Origin: Golubevia sp. BC0850 | Lineage: Eukaryota > Basidiomycota > Exobasidiomycetes > Golubeviales > Golubeviaceae | Length of the DNA stretch: 64,000 bases | Reading direction: 5' to 3' | NCBI GenBank assembly: GCA_012976225.1 | Contig: JAAVVG010000027.1 | Span: 240,329 to 304,328, forward strand | Part shown: in pieces, positions 25,001 to 35,790 of the stretch | Position numbering within the stretch: position 1 is the stretch's first letter | Layout of the letters: each line of letters begins with the position of its first letter | Notes under the pieces: generated by a model | Told to the model about the DNA's origin: nothing | What the model saw: only the letters and a program-made list of their open reading frames with translations | Databases searched by the model: none | Made by a program: the position numbers and the translations under genes

Positions 25001-25855
25001 GTCCAACGCATGAGAGCTCATCTGACAGAGCTTACTAAAGTGATCGAACAAAAGGAGGGGGCTGCGAAACCCCTCTCGATGGACCACCAGCTCAGAAGGA
25101 TAAGGATCGAAACTCGACATGATAGAACTCGAGGTCTGACCTTCATCTGTCCTTGGGAGTTGACTTAATTGACAAATCACAAGGCAGATCTGAGGCTGTG
25201 ACGGCTTGTCAAGAGATGAAAGTCTTTCACTTGGGCTGGATCTCTTTCTAGAAGAAGAAAGTGGCAGCAACTGGTCCAACACCTCCTTCCCGGAAATCTC
25301 GAGATGGAAGTCAATGACGATCTACTCCGTAACCTTATCAACTTAAGATCCGTATCCTAGATCCAGGAAGAGAAGTTGTTGCGTTGCAGTTGCCAAACTC
25401 CAGCCAGCCAGCCACTCTTGCCATCTTTTGCCTCTGGGCCTTTGGTATCTGCTCTACGTTCTGTGTACTAACCTGCTCATCTCCTTCTCATTGATTCCCA
25501 TCAGAAACTTGAAATCTTTAGCCTGAGATTTGCTCTTTTCCTTCTTTGGATTGAGTTTCTTGATGACTTTCTGAATTCCTTCCTCTTCTTCTTCTTCATT
25601 CTCACTCTCACTTCCACTTCCAACCATTTCCTCCGCCATTCTCATTTCTTCATCTCCATCTTCTCCATCTTCATCTTCGTTTGAATCTTGATGTTTCGAG
25701 TTTGGGTTGTTAGGAATTGAAATGAATTGATTTGGACCTCGACTCTTTTTCTCTTTCTTTGGTTTCTCATTCGATTTCCCGTTGACTGATAATTTGTTTT
25801 CTGGATTTCCGAGATAACCTCGACCTCTTTTCTTTGATGATCCAGTTTTCGCCAT
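22013..25855 (-). CDS. NOC3: Nucleolar complex protein 3 (Noc3)
   Basis: Noc3 pairs with Noc2 in the nucleolus and nucleoplasm to mature and export pre-60S particles; in yeast it also helps load replication factors. Minus-strand exons 25473-25855, 23635-24899, 23011-23537, 22013-22906 join in phase to about 1,022 residues, longer than the usual 660-850 because of long Lys/Glu/Asp-rich stretches. Family landmarks: KDFKFLMGINEKEMSRS across the first splice, ARRFGLAAPFEIMSLKKKSM, LSLLAVFVDVLPGYRIRPLSEKE, PHFNFRTNIM, VNSKVLDILLHLRLRDE, and ETLKLLFVLYFSILKS near the C-terminus. The first intron is 573 nt, about ten times the local norm. The last acceptor could be AAACAG (used) or an earlier AG. 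Head-to-head with ATE1 and tail-to-tail with the Yta7-like gene. Confidence 0.9.
24900..25472 (-). other. Oversized first intron of NOC3 (573 nt)
   Basis: The intron runs from GTTAGT at the 3' side of exon 1 (25472) to an ACAG acceptor (24900-24903). The splice restores codon phase and a recognisable Noc3 segment (EMSRSRPEMERIKKL). It contains a minus-strand open frame of about 100 codons (24983-25282) without recognised similarity. I looked for box C/D (RTGATGA, CTGA) signals because ribosome-assembly genes often host snoRNAs, and saw no convincing pair. Confidence 0.7.
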
Positions 25856-26027
25856 CGAAATCAATACAGAAGGGATTGGTAATGTGTCGAAGAAGCCTCA
25901 ATTCACGGTTCCAATGCTTTGCTTTGAAAATCTGCCGAAGAACAAAAATCACCGAATCTCTCTTCGCTGCAGCTGGAACAGCTTCTTTGTTCTCATATCC
26001 ATCAATCCTTCATCCATCTTTTTCAGG
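25856..26027. promoter_or_regulatory. Compact divergent promoter between NOC3 and ATE1
   Basis: Only 172 bp separate the two start codons, so both transcripts must initiate inside this stretch or inside the opposite gene. No TATA box or known ribosome-biogenesis promoter motif was recognised. A plus-strand frame open from 25884 runs into the ATE1 start, so the ATE1 leader could encode a longer N-terminus (alternative ATG at 25884), but family similarity begins only after the ATG at 26028. Confidence 0.5.
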
Positions 26028-28366
26028 ATGGATAATATTTCATTGATCTCTCCAGTCGGATATTCTTCTTCCACTTGCGGTTATTGTTCTTCTCCTGGAA
26101 CTAGATCCTCAAAGAAATCTTCTGTCAATTTTGGTTTATGGGGACACTCTCTAACTCCAATCACTTATGAATTACTTTTAGATAAAGGTTGGAGAAGAAG
26201 TGGAAGTTATCTTTATAAACCTGATAATCAAAATACTTGTTGTCCTCATCTTACTATCAGGTGAGTCCTATAGTCACAGCAATTCTCTTCGTCAAAGGAT
26301 ATAACCCACAGGCTCACACCACCCCTTCCCTCTATCCTTCCCCTTCACAGGCTAGAAGTTGATAAATTCAGTCCGACTAAATCACAGAGAAAGGCTCTCA
26401 CTTCTTTAAGTCGGCAGTTAGGTCAAGCCTCAGGCTCAGCCTCGACAGCGAAATCGAACCAAACCATTGGAAAGGGAAAGGGAAAGGGAAAATACTCTCA
26501 TCCTCTGGACTTAGAGTCGTTCTTCAATCAGATAGAATCAAGTTCAACCTCTGCATCTCTGCTGAATGGATCTGAAGTTGTGTCTGAGATGGACTTGCAA
26601 GATCCTCATCAGACCCACGACCAACCGAGTTTTAGTGAAAGACCCAAATCTTCAAAGAAGTCTTCAAAGTTGACAGAAGAAGAACATACCAAACTATCAA
26701 ACCTATCTAGCCTTCATAATAAAAGACACTTAGCATTCTTGTCACATAGAAGAAGTCTAGCATCAGAGAAAGGCAAAGGTAAAGAGAAATCTTCTACTTT
26801 GTCCTCCTCCAACAACCCTTCAATTCCAACTACTCGGAACCTTCCCACCTCGCCTTCCACTTCAAAACCTCCAGCTATCTCTCTCCTCCCCTTCTCTCCA
26901 TCCTCCACCTCTTTCCAAATCCCCTCTTCAAGACTCCTCTCAACAACTCTCCTCCCATCTTCATCTTCCCCCGAAAAGTATCAACTCTTCAGAAAATATC
27001 AAATGACAATTCATAAAGAATCGGAAGAAAAAGTCTCTTCGATGAAGTCCTTTGAGAGGTTTTTAGTTGAGGGTCCTTTGGATTATGTTAAACCTTCTGG
27101 AGAAGAGGGGCTTCCGATGGATTGGGATCAGAAAAAAAGAGTGAATTTGCAGTCGAGTGAGAGTTTGGCTTATGGCCAATATCATATGGAATACAGATTA
27201 AGAGAGACGAATGAAAATGGAGAGGAAAAGGGAGAAGAAGGAGCGGGGAAATTAATAGCAGTCGGAGTCTTAGACATACTTCCAGATTGTTTATCTTCGG
27301 TTTATTTGTTTTATGATCCTCAATTTGATAAGTTCCAACTTGGTAAGGTGAGATTTCTTTTGGGTTCTAAACTCAATCTTAGTTCTATCAGCTTTCACTG
27401 ACCTTTTCGACTTCGTTCTTTCTCTCCCATCCTCAGATCACAGCTCTTCGAGAAATTCTTCTGGTCAGACAACTCAGTAGAAAGAAAGGCATGGAAAATC
27501 TTAAATGGTATTATTTAGGTTACTATGTTCATAGTTGTCAGAAGATGAAGTATAAAGCTAGGTATAGACCTTCGGAATTGTTGGACGTTGTGAGTATGTT
27601 CGTTCTAGAATGGGTTCTCCTTTAAGAAGAGGAGAGCAAAGGCTTCTTCAAAAGTAGTGGAACACAGACCTAGGAGTACTGATCTGCTTTTCTCATCTTG
27701 ATCTTTCTCTTTACTTGATGATCCTCGTCGCTCTCTCTCTCTGTCTCTCAATCTCATCTTCGAAACCAATCAAACCTCAATCCCCTCATTTACTATCTGG
27801 AAAAGTCAACGGACGAATTCTTGCCTTATCAAGCATGTGAAATTCTTTTAGATAGAGGCATCAACTACGATTTTAAGAACCGTTCTCATCAACATTCCAA
27901 CTCAGATCAAGTCAGTTCCTCTAAATCCAAGGACTCAACTTTCACCTCAGCCTCAACCACAACTCCCGATCAAGTCAGTTCCTCTAAATCCAAGGACTCA
28001 ACTTTCACCTCAGCCTCAACCACAACTCCCGATCAAAGTATCTCTGAATCATCAAAACCTTCAAACGTTTCTTTTGAAGAAGAAGAAGAGGAGGAGGAGG
28101 AACAATCACTCTCACTTTCACTCCCATCTCCACCTCCTCCTGGATTTCTCTCAATCTCATCAGTCCTTTCTAATCCTCAAATCCTTTTGAACTGTAGGGT
28201 TATAGAATCAAAAAATCAGAGGAAGGCTCTGCAGAGTCTTTTGGATACGGATCTTATGAATTCAAAGGGAGACGATGATGAGAAACAGAAAGAAGATAAA
28301 AAGGGGTTGTTGGAGGCTTTGGCTGCTTTGGGAGAGATGAGTTATAGGTTTGGATTCTTTGTCTAA
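26028..28366 (+). CDS. ATE1: Arginyl-tRNA-protein transferase
   Basis: ATE1 transfers Arg from Arg-tRNA to acidic or oxidised N-termini, marking proteins for N-degron degradation in cytosol and nucleus. Exons 26028-26260, 26351-27347, 27437-27589, 27806-28366 give about 647 residues. The N-terminus carries the CGYC cysteine pair, FGLWGHSLTPITYELLLDKGWRRSGSYLYKP and CCPHLTIRLEVDKFSPTKSQRKAL. The C-terminal acyltransferase-like half has [51 protein letters not shown] and LKWYYLGYYVHSCQKMKYKARYRPSELLD, all typical. The central linker and the C-terminal portion are long and Ser-rich. The last exon carries a perfect 63-nt tandem duplication. The acceptor of the last exon (AAAAG, 27801-27805) has a weak context, so that boundary is less certain than the rest. 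Confidence 0.92.
27905..28030 (+). repeat. Perfect 63-nt tandem duplication in ATE1
   Basis: Two identical 63-nt units (27905-27967 and 27968-28030) encode a duplicated 21-residue Ser/Thr-rich segment (DQVSSSKSKDSTFTSA...). The length is a multiple of three, so the frame is kept. Lack of divergence between copies suggests a recent event or active length polymorphism. A third GATCAA begins at 28031 but diverges at once. Confidence 0.95.
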
Positions 28367-28413
28367 ATTAGACCTTCTCATCTAGAAGATCTTCACTCCC
28401 TGTTCAATCATGA

Positions 28414-29300
28414 TTACGCAGCTGGAAACCTCGTCAAGTTCCGTCGCGTCAACCAGAGGCTGGTGGAGTCTCTCGATGAACTCGCGCCTCTCCAGATGCT
28501 CTGCCAATTAGCTTCCGACAACGCTTGAAAAGAAGCAAATTCAACTGACGCGAAGAATAATGAGACACTCATGAACAACAAGCTTCCAACAGAGTAGATA
28601 TCGACTGATAGGGTTTTGAGAGACTTGAACATGGAAAGGTTGGAAGTAGACCCCATGCCGGGATGAGACATGATGGTGGATAACCTGAGATGCTTTAAAC
28701 AATTGAAAGAGGCGTTGAGGCTTGAAAAAACTTGAAATAAGATAAGTGTATCGTCTCCTTCTCTCCTAGGATCTTCCATGGTTACTCGAAGCTCAAAAAA
28801 TGTGAGCTTACTCGTGATTTGAAGGAATCGATGAATGGCCTCCGTCATTTTCGAATTCCCTATCCATTTCCTCCTTCCGTCTTAGAGCGTTCCCCACCAA
28901 TATACCACCTTATCATTCACCCCCCCCCCCCTGAAGACTGGATAGATGGCAAGCTGCTTGACCTTGGCTTTCCCTTCAAGAGTAGCCTCATGATCTCGAA
29001 ATAATTTAAGAATTTTAAATCCTGAACATCTATGCTAACGTCTGCTGCTACTTGGTAGAGTTGTGGACAGAAAACGAGCAGCCAGACGAGGTTCTTGACC
29101 GAGACTAGAGGAAAGGACTCTTCTCCAGGGGCTGGAGAAACTGGAAGGAATAAGCGCTTAAGAGATTGACTCAGGAATTGAAGAAGAACGACTTTTTCAT
29201 TGATTCTTTCTGCGAGAAAGAAAGAAGTCAACTTGCCCTTCAGAACCAGGATCTCGTTTCCTTTCGCTCTCCCCTCCTCAACAGTTGGAGACCCTCTCAA
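28414..29300 (-). CDS. LRR-like protein, possibly a gene remnant
   Basis: No family is recognised with confidence. Two minus-strand open frames (about 28931-29300 and 28414-28866) are Leu-rich with LRR-like spacing (LKRLFLPVSP, VKNLVWLLVFCPQLYQV, LKHLRLSTIMS, LKTLSVDIYS), similar to the C-terminal half of fungal F-box/LRR proteins. They can be joined in phase by an intron with GTGAAT donor next to a run of 12 G (plus-strand C run at 28920-28931) and a GATAG acceptor, but the acceptor lacks a pyrimidine tract. No start codon or F-box was found upstream; a TGA closes the frame just 5' of 29300. It is either a poorly conserved gene whose first exon I missed, or a decaying copy. Confidence 0.35.
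28920..28931. repeat. Homopolymer C12 run
   Basis: Twelve consecutive C on the plus strand, at or beside the proposed donor site of the LRR-like gene. Such runs are prone to length errors in sequencing and to slippage in vivo, so the reading frame across this point should not be trusted. Confidence 0.9.
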
Positions 29301-29750
29301 AGGAGAAGATTGCCCATCAGTTTGGGAAGCTCTCGTCCCTTTCCTCTTTAGATGACAGAGGGGAAAGAGCTAGGAGGGAAAAACGATCAGGAAGAAAAGA
29401 CTTCAATAAGAGATGTGAAAGTTCGGTTTTGGAAAGGGTCGTGGGATCTGGTGTGGTGGAGCCACGACCGGTTCTTGATCTGTTTTCAACTGCCCGACAA
29501 AGATTCTCAATTGATTTGTCGATCTAAAACCAAAGAAGGAGTGACTCCTTTTCGTTTCCCATTTGAGCCTGGTATGAAGCTTGAATAGCAAGTCAATTCA
29601 TTCCTAGCTCCCGCCCCCCCCCCTCCTCTCGCGGCGCGCACGTTGAGCAAGACTACATCTACAGGTGCGACTGGTCGAAGATCTATCTAGAAAGAACTTG
29701 TTCTGATGAACAAGTTGCAAAGCAAAGTAGTAAAAATACAGTTGACGTTC
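29301..29750. other. Intergenic or 5' part of the LRR-like locus
   Basis: Short open frames exist on both strands (29352-29588 plus, 29403-29591 minus), none recognisable. A C-rich run lies near 29612-29625. If the LRR-like gene is real, its first exon and promoter should be here; none could be placed. Confidence 0.35.
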
Positions 29751-31834
29751 TCACACCTCTGCCCATCCAATTGGAATCTTACACAATGCCACTCCTCTAT
29801 CTTCCCAAGCACCAGTGACAATGACCAAACCTCTTTCCCTGTCCATTGCGATTCCAGTGGGAGCGGAAGGTAAGAAACCTAGCTTTGTACCATCTTCTTT
29901 AAGCTTCAAGGCTTTGAAAGGAATCTCTTGTAATTCAGATCCTCCTTCAACAGATTTGAATTCAACGTCTTCATGAGCTCTACTGAAGATAGGTAAATTG
30001 ATCCATTCCTTCTTCAAAAAGATCCCTCTTTCCTTGACTGATTTCAAGCGCCTTGATTCCCAAGGATGAGCCATAGAAGGACCTGATCTTAATAAATAAG
30101 TGACTTGAGTAACGATTGAAGAAGGTCTCTTGATTGAATGATGATTAGTGTTTAGAGTGACCTTCTTCTTCTCCTTTGACTTTGGAGCATTGACATCTAA
30201 TAAATGATCCTCATGTTTCTCTCTTAAGAATTCAATCCAATCATCCAATTCATGAGAGTTCTCACTTCCAACAGCCCAAATCCGACCCCAATCATCTAGA
30301 TCTAAACCTCTCATAGGAGTTGAGAACTTGACTTCGTTATGAGTATAGAATTCTGGGGTGTAGCTCTTAACCTGAGAGACTTCATAACCTTTGGCGACAT
30401 CTTCTTTATGAACGAAATGATAAGGTTCATCATGCATTTCGATGTTGTTACCAATCCCTCTAACCCAATGTTGCTCCCAATCGATGACTCCAGAGTGTCC
30501 GACTCCGGTAGTCAGAACCAATAGATTGGAAGCCGAAGAATTGGATCCAAAGGCTGGTCCTCCACCATTCCAAGCTCTTGGTATAGGTGAGAACCCAGAC
30601 CAAACTGGATCTCCTGCGAATAAATTTCTAGTAGTCTCCGATCTTGCTAGATAAACGTTGATAACCGAGGAAGCCACCTTCCTAGAAGTGAAGCCAAAGT
30701 GAGAAAAGAAATGAGATAGCAGTGAAGATTCAAAAGTTCGAGGATGAGACTTGGAAATAGGAGGAGCTAAACTTGAAAAGAAGAATGAAGGGATTTGAAC
30801 CGTCTTTACACCTATTGATTTTTCTCCTTGATCTGTATCAGCAGAGATATCATCCAAAGCATCAACCCCATCATTTCCATCAAACCGATAGCCCATTGGA
30901 AGAGGAGGAGAGTATTGTTCTTCGAAGATTGAGATCTTGTGAGGAGAGTGAATCTTGCCTTCAACTCGTAATTTGTCGGCTCCTAGTCGACTGTGATGTT
31001 CTAAGATTGGATTACTTCGACCTTTGTCTGAATTGAGGACGTGAACGAACAAGTCGACGACACCTGAAGACTTTGCGAATGGATGATTGACTATCATGAG
31101 CAGAAGTGAAGAAGGAGAGGTTGAGTTTAAAGCGTGATAATGGGAGACTGTGACGATTAAGCCAGTTGGATGAAAGGATCCCGATGGTGGAGATGGGATC
31201 GAAAGCTTGAAGGGCGGAGTCTTTGCCTGGGGAGAGGGGAAGAGAATTGGTGATAAGAAAGGACGACAGAAAGCTAATTCACAGCCTCTCGATGCTCTCA
31301 TCTGGCAGAAGTAGATCGTGATTCACTGATACTGAAAAGCTTGTTCTCAATCTCTCCCTTCACCCATTCGGTCTATCTCTCCCTGTTGCTTCATCCACTC
31401 TCTCTCTGCTTCCCTCTTCTTGAACTCACGTCTAACTCCCAAGCCCAAACAGCTGCTTCATCTTCCTCTTTCTTCCCAGGTTTCTCTTCCCAAGTATTCC
31501 TTACTGGATCCCACCAAGGTCTACTTGGATCACAGAGCATGTAAGCCATTCCAGTGAGGTGATGAATGACAGGATCATCGCAGTGAGCTAGAGGTTGAAT
31601 TGAGTTCTCTATCAATTGACATTGGTCTAAGTTCAAGTGGTCGGGATGATCACTGAATCCATGAATCTTGTGATGCCTCCGGTCTTATAAAAGAGAAAGG
31701 GGAGAAGAAAAGGTCAGATGAAGAGAAGCAAGAGAAGGGAAGGAAGTCATTAGCTCACAAGGAAAGTAGACAGAGACTGCTAGGACTAAGAGTGATCCAA
31801 AGGAGAATAGGTGAGTCCAATGCAGCCTGGGCAT
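29751..31834 (-). CDS. Hypothetical membrane-anchored protein
   Basis: I do not recognise the family. Minus-strand exons 31759-31834, 31430-31683 and 29751-31301 join in phase (the first junction recreates a codon TAC across CCT-T/AC) to about 626 residues. The N-terminus (MPRLHWTHLFSFGSLLVLAVSVYFP then RRHHK) is a single hydrophobic segment followed by basic residues, fitting a signal anchor or signal peptide. Aromatic-rich stretches follow (DPSRPWWDPVRNTW, RGLDLDDWGRIWAVGSENSHELDDW), and the end (APTGIAMDRERGLVIVTGAW) has the feel of a beta-propeller blade, though no repeat count can be given. A secretory-pathway location is inference. The start rests on the ATG at 31834; an ATG at the head of the last exon (31301) would give a protein without the anchor. 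Confidence 0.6.
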
Positions 31835-32156
31835 CCTTCAAGTAGGCAATGGACTATGGAAGAGTCGTTATTGATGTTTTTGATGGATGAATAGGTCAGG
31901 CGGTCAGGACAGGAAGAAGAAACTGATAAGGAAGCGGCGGCAGAGCCGAACTCGCGACAAAGAAAGAGTACGAAAAAGAAAAAAGATTTTGTCAAGACGT
32001 CAAGAGAAAGATTTTTTACAAAGGAGAGCAACAGACTGGAGGAGGAAGCCGATGAACGACTGATCCTCTATCAGCAGGCAGTTTGCAGTACAGATCATGA
32101 AGCTTCACCGCTTCACCAACATGCGAGAAGAATCATCTCACTTGATCGAAGAAGAA

Positions 32157-32182
32157 GTGTGACGGAGAGGTGTGACGGAGAG
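32157..32182. repeat. Perfect 13-nt tandem duplication
   Basis: The unit GTGTGACGGAGAG occurs twice without spacer (32157-32169 and 32170-32182) in non-coding DNA. Confidence 0.9.
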
Positions 32183-32379
32183 ATAATGGAAACAGCAGCG
32201 TTGCCAACAAGTCCAACCTTCTATTGTTTGGGTTTGCTGTCGTTGAACCTTCAGCTTAAACTACAGAGCTCAAACCTGGTCTTTAGGTTGTAAGAGACCG
32301 AAAGTTGCATCCTAGTTTCCGAAATGGGAGAATTGGTGGGGAGGCGGGACGATTCAGTGTCAGTTCTCCAAACAAAAAG

Positions 32380-32421
32380 GAGTCTCCGCAATCTAAAAAT
32401 GACTCTCCGCAATCCAAAAGA
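32380..32421. repeat. Imperfect 21-nt tandem duplication
   Basis: Two 21-nt units (32380-32400 and 32401-32421) share CTCCGCAATC and an A-rich end, differing at a few positions. Non-coding context. Confidence 0.8.
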
Positions 32422-32674
32422 GACCGAAGGAAAGACTCACACACAGTACATGGCCAGACTTCTGATAGGTTCTGAAAGATTAGACTCGCCTGCTTGAGAG
32501 AGTCATTGTGAGAGATGATAGTGAGACCGCTTGACCTCGTACCAATGCAAGAAGTTGAAATTTAACGCCTATAGGATCGTCGTAGTGCCCGGAAATTCAA
32601 TTCCAGTTGAAGTATAAGAGCTTGAAGTAGTTCTTGATGAAACTTTTCTGGATTAAGAAGTTTGCTTGAACCAA

Positions 32675-34237
32675 TCACCTCCCAATCTTCCTATCAGCTC
32701 TCCCACTAACTATCCAACTTCTCCATTCATTTCTAAATGCTTTTAAAGCTCTACTGCCATCCGGTTGCTCCTCGACTTTAACCTCTTCAGTAGTTTTCAA
32801 ATTCCCGTTTCCATTTGCAGATTCATGATTTTTAGAAAAGCTAGGGGCAGCATTTGAATCTCCCCAAATGGACCCATCAGAATTAGCATTCGAATTCAAA
32901 GTTGAAGCAGAGCTTTGATAATAGTTACTCAGATTCAAACCAGCATAGTATCTGTCTCTAGGTTGAGTAGGACAAATTTGATTCCTCAGATCCTCAAAAT
33001 CTTCAATCAAACTCGAGTCAACCAACGAAGCTTTTAAGATGACTCCCGAAATCTGTGCTCTTGAATCTTGAAGTCTCAAGTTTGTAAAGTTAGATTCTAA
33101 TTGAGATATTGGATCCAATCTTGTAATTCCATTAGCATTCTTTGAATCCAAGTAATCTGGATTCTCAAGGAATTCCTCCGGAATAATTCTAAGGATATTT
33201 CCTAAAGCTCTCCTTCTAGCAGGCGTAGTTTTGAGAATTATTTCTTTTAAATTGACGTTCTTTCTTGAACCAGTTGATTCGAATGAAGTTGTGGAAGGGT
33301 CTATGTTGAGATTGTTGAGAGCTGAAGTAGTGGAGGAGGATGAGATTTCTTTTAAACCCGTTAGTCGAAGTAGAATTCTTGCGTCTCTGGATGAATCTCC
33401 ATCCTCTTTTAGGAGCGACCAGGTGAAGGATTCTAAGGCTTAAAGAAGTAGGAAGAGTGGGGGACAGAAGGGTTAGGTCATACTTCCCTCTGCAACCTCT
33501 CTCGAAGCAGTCAGTAAGACATCTTTTTTCAAACTCCAAGCATAAGATCTTTCTTGACTCTCACAACTTCCTCTCACTGCCCATTTCAAACCTCCACCTC
33601 AAGCTTACTCACCTTGGAGCTTCTGAATCTGTCTAATCTCCTCATCCACCAAGCTTGTATCAACCAATCTCAAAACTCTAACCTTCCTGAACACGATCTC
33701 CTGGAATCCATTCAGATAGCTCTTAGGATTGATAGAGAACAAAGTCAAGGGTTGAGAAGCACTTCCATAAGTTGGAGCCACTTCGCTACTCAACAGACCA
33801 CCGTCCAAAGCTAAATGAATCAACTTTCTACAACTTCTCAAAAGATTCCTGACCAAACCCAATACCTTTTTCTTCGACTTTTCAGAGCTCGAATTGTGAT
33901 TTCCGTCTTGAAAGCTTTGAGGAGGGTTCTCACTTAAAGAATCAAAGAAATCTGAATCTAAGCTTAAATCTAAAGGTGAAATCCAAAGTGAATGAACGTA
34001 ACGTGCGAGAGAAGGTTTTGATTTGAACAATTGGTTCAATTGGATTAAGGAAGTTGGATTGAAAATCTGAAGGTTTGAGTAGATGAATGGTTCTAAGTAA
34101 GTTGAAGTGGAGCGAGATAGAGTCAGCAGTTGAATCGATTCCCAAGGTGTTGACAAGATTGGTAAATAGCTGAGAATTTGAAGGACTAAATCCAATGGTA
34201 AAGCAGATAATGAAACCTCTATCTTGAGTTTGATCAT
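32675..34237 (-). CDS. F-box-like protein of unknown target
   Basis: Two minus-strand exons, 33613-34237 and 32675-33438, join across a 174-nt intron (GTGAGT to TTTAAG) in phase to about 462 residues. Near the N-terminus SALPLDLVLQILSYLPI fits the first helices of an F-box, followed by a hydrophobic run (LTLSRSTSTYLEPFIYSNLQIF) typical of fungal F-box proteins. The middle has Leu-rich spacing (LIHLALDGGLLSSE, VRVLRLVDTSLVDEEIRQIQKL) and a further charged helix continues in exon 2 (LLKEDGDSSRDARILLRLTGLK). If right, it would recruit substrates to an SCF ubiquitin ligase through Skp1. The C-terminal 150 residues are Ser/Asn-rich with a basic end (WRSWIVSGRADRKIGR). F-box assignment is by pattern only. 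Confidence 0.65.
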
Positions 34238-34659
34238 CAGTTGATGAGAGAGAGAGGGTTACAAGTTTAGGTCAAAGTATCGATGCTTCTCTCTCGAACC
34301 GTCACATCAAATCCTTCCATTCATACTCTTCTGTTCTAGATTGAATTTACTAGATTCAGAACTTTTCAGAGACGAGAATAATCAGAGGAGTCCACAGGAA
34401 AACAGCAGCGCATCATGTTGTCCAAGCTCTAAGCTCTCTTCTGACCCCTTGCTACGTCTTTCTATCCTCTTGACTTTGCTACTGATCACACAGAAAGTAT
34501 TGATTAGAGTCCAACCACTCTTTTTCGGACCTAGCTCTAACCTCGTGAGGAGCCTCTTCCTTCAAATCGAAAAGTTCTCCCATTCTGCCTTCATGCCTGA
34601 ACCTCTCGAGTCTTTCTTCTTTCTTTCAAAGTGTTTGAAAGAGTTTTTTTTATTAACTA
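34238..34659. other. Intergenic between the F-box-like gene and the 2H phosphoesterase remnant
   Basis: No recognisable gene. A plus-strand open frame at 34341-34802 is mostly the shadow of the minus-strand remnant. The stretch should contain the promoter of the F-box-like gene. Confidence 0.45.
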
Positions 34660-35624
34660 TGCTCCTTGTGATTCCCAAAAACCTCCCGCCTTCATACCAA
34701 TTCCTTCCCAAACACAGCTCGTTCTCTCCCTCCAACCTCTCTTCCAAGCCTGCAATTTCCTTCACCACCTCTTCCCGAAATCACTTTCAACCCATTAGCT
34801 AAGGACTTTAACTTTTCAGGTGACATGTCATCTATGAATCTCGCTATCGAGATATGAGATGTTGGTAAAGAATACCGGGGCGAAGGAGGTGGAAGCTCCC
34901 CTCGTTTTGGAACCAATTCATCCGAAGCACTTCGACGATAGAATTCCGCTGATGATAGATAGAGTGAATACCGATATTGGAGGTAGTTCTGATATATAGA
35001 ATCTGAGTTTCGAAGAGAAGGTAGAAACGAAAGTGCCAAAGCTGACTGGTCGTATGAGAGAGTTGGACTGTCTAGGATCGGAACCGGATTCGGGGGACTA
35101 GGACTAGAGTTGAAGAAAAACAAGCGAAGGAAATCGAATTTTCAGATCAGTATTCGAGAGCAAGGAGCTTTTCCTTGCAGCTTGAGCGTTTGAACTCACT
35201 CTACCAAACTCTTGACGAACTCCTGATCGAATCGTTCAGAGATCTGCCTCACAGTATCTTCATCGGATCCAGAGATGTATTCGAAAGGAGTCAGAATTTG
35301 GTTCTATCTTCCTCGATCCCAATCTCTTTCATCAGTGCTCTGATTTTACCTTGGATCGCTCGAATGGCATCCTTGACATTTTTCTGCGGTCTGGAAACGA
35401 GAGTGATGCAATGCCTTGGATCGATCGATTCATCTTCAGACTCGACAATCGATTTCAGAAGATAATCTGGGTTGACCTTGGGATGTTAGAAGAAGTTGGT
35501 GCTGGCAAGACTGCCTCTCCAATCGATGCTTCGAGTAAAGCTGCCTGACTGCTTTCGCTTCTCCAATGTCAGAATTGTTGAGAATTTGATTGAATGGATC
35601 TGGAAGGGATGAAGGTGGTGTCAT
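34660..35624 (-). pseudogene. 2H phosphoesterase (RNA ligase/cyclic phosphodiesterase-like) remnant
   Basis: Pieces of one fungal 2H-type family can be read on the minus strand, but in shifting frames. The start (ATG 35624) gives EAKAVRQLYSKHRLERQSCQHQ; a one-base shift near 35500 is needed for VNPDYLLKSIVESED and HCITLVSRPQKNVKDAIRAI; another near 35325 for the QILTPFEYISGSDEDTV segment, where the first H-x-T catalytic motif would lie but the His is absent. An intact intron (GTGAGT donor, CTCTAG acceptor, roughly 35099-35200) then leads in phase to PTLSYDQSALALSFLP and the second motif SHISIARFI, which is kept. A third shift near 34790 gives the family-like end LCLGRNWYEGG. Three shifts plus a lost catalytic His indicate a pseudogene; sequencing error is the alternative for the shifts but not for the His. 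Confidence 0.6.
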
Positions 35625-35790
35625 CGAGGGGAGGAGCGAAGAGGAGGGCAAAGATGAGTCTTTCAGACTTTCAAGTTTCAGCTCTCAGCGCTCAAGTGCC
35701 GAGGGAGGTACCGCCGAACTCAAGTGTGGGGAACCAACCAACTGGAACTCTTTCCTTCTTTGCTTCTTAACACTACCTTCCTTTCTCGAT

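Larger units (their letters stand above)
31835..32674. other. Intergenic with short tandem duplications
   Basis: No gene was recognised. The stretch lies between the start of the membrane-anchored gene and the stop of the F-box-like gene, both on the minus strand, so it holds the promoter of the former and the 3' end of the latter. Two small tandem duplications are visible: a perfect 13-nt one (GTGTGACGGAGAG) at 32157-32182 and an imperfect 21-nt one around CTCCGCAATC at 32380-32421. Confidence 0.5.

Noticed and set aside
34341-34802. Plus-strand 153-codon open frame
   Set aside because: It lies opposite the 2H phosphoesterase remnant and has biased Leu/Ser/Phe composition with no recognisable domain.
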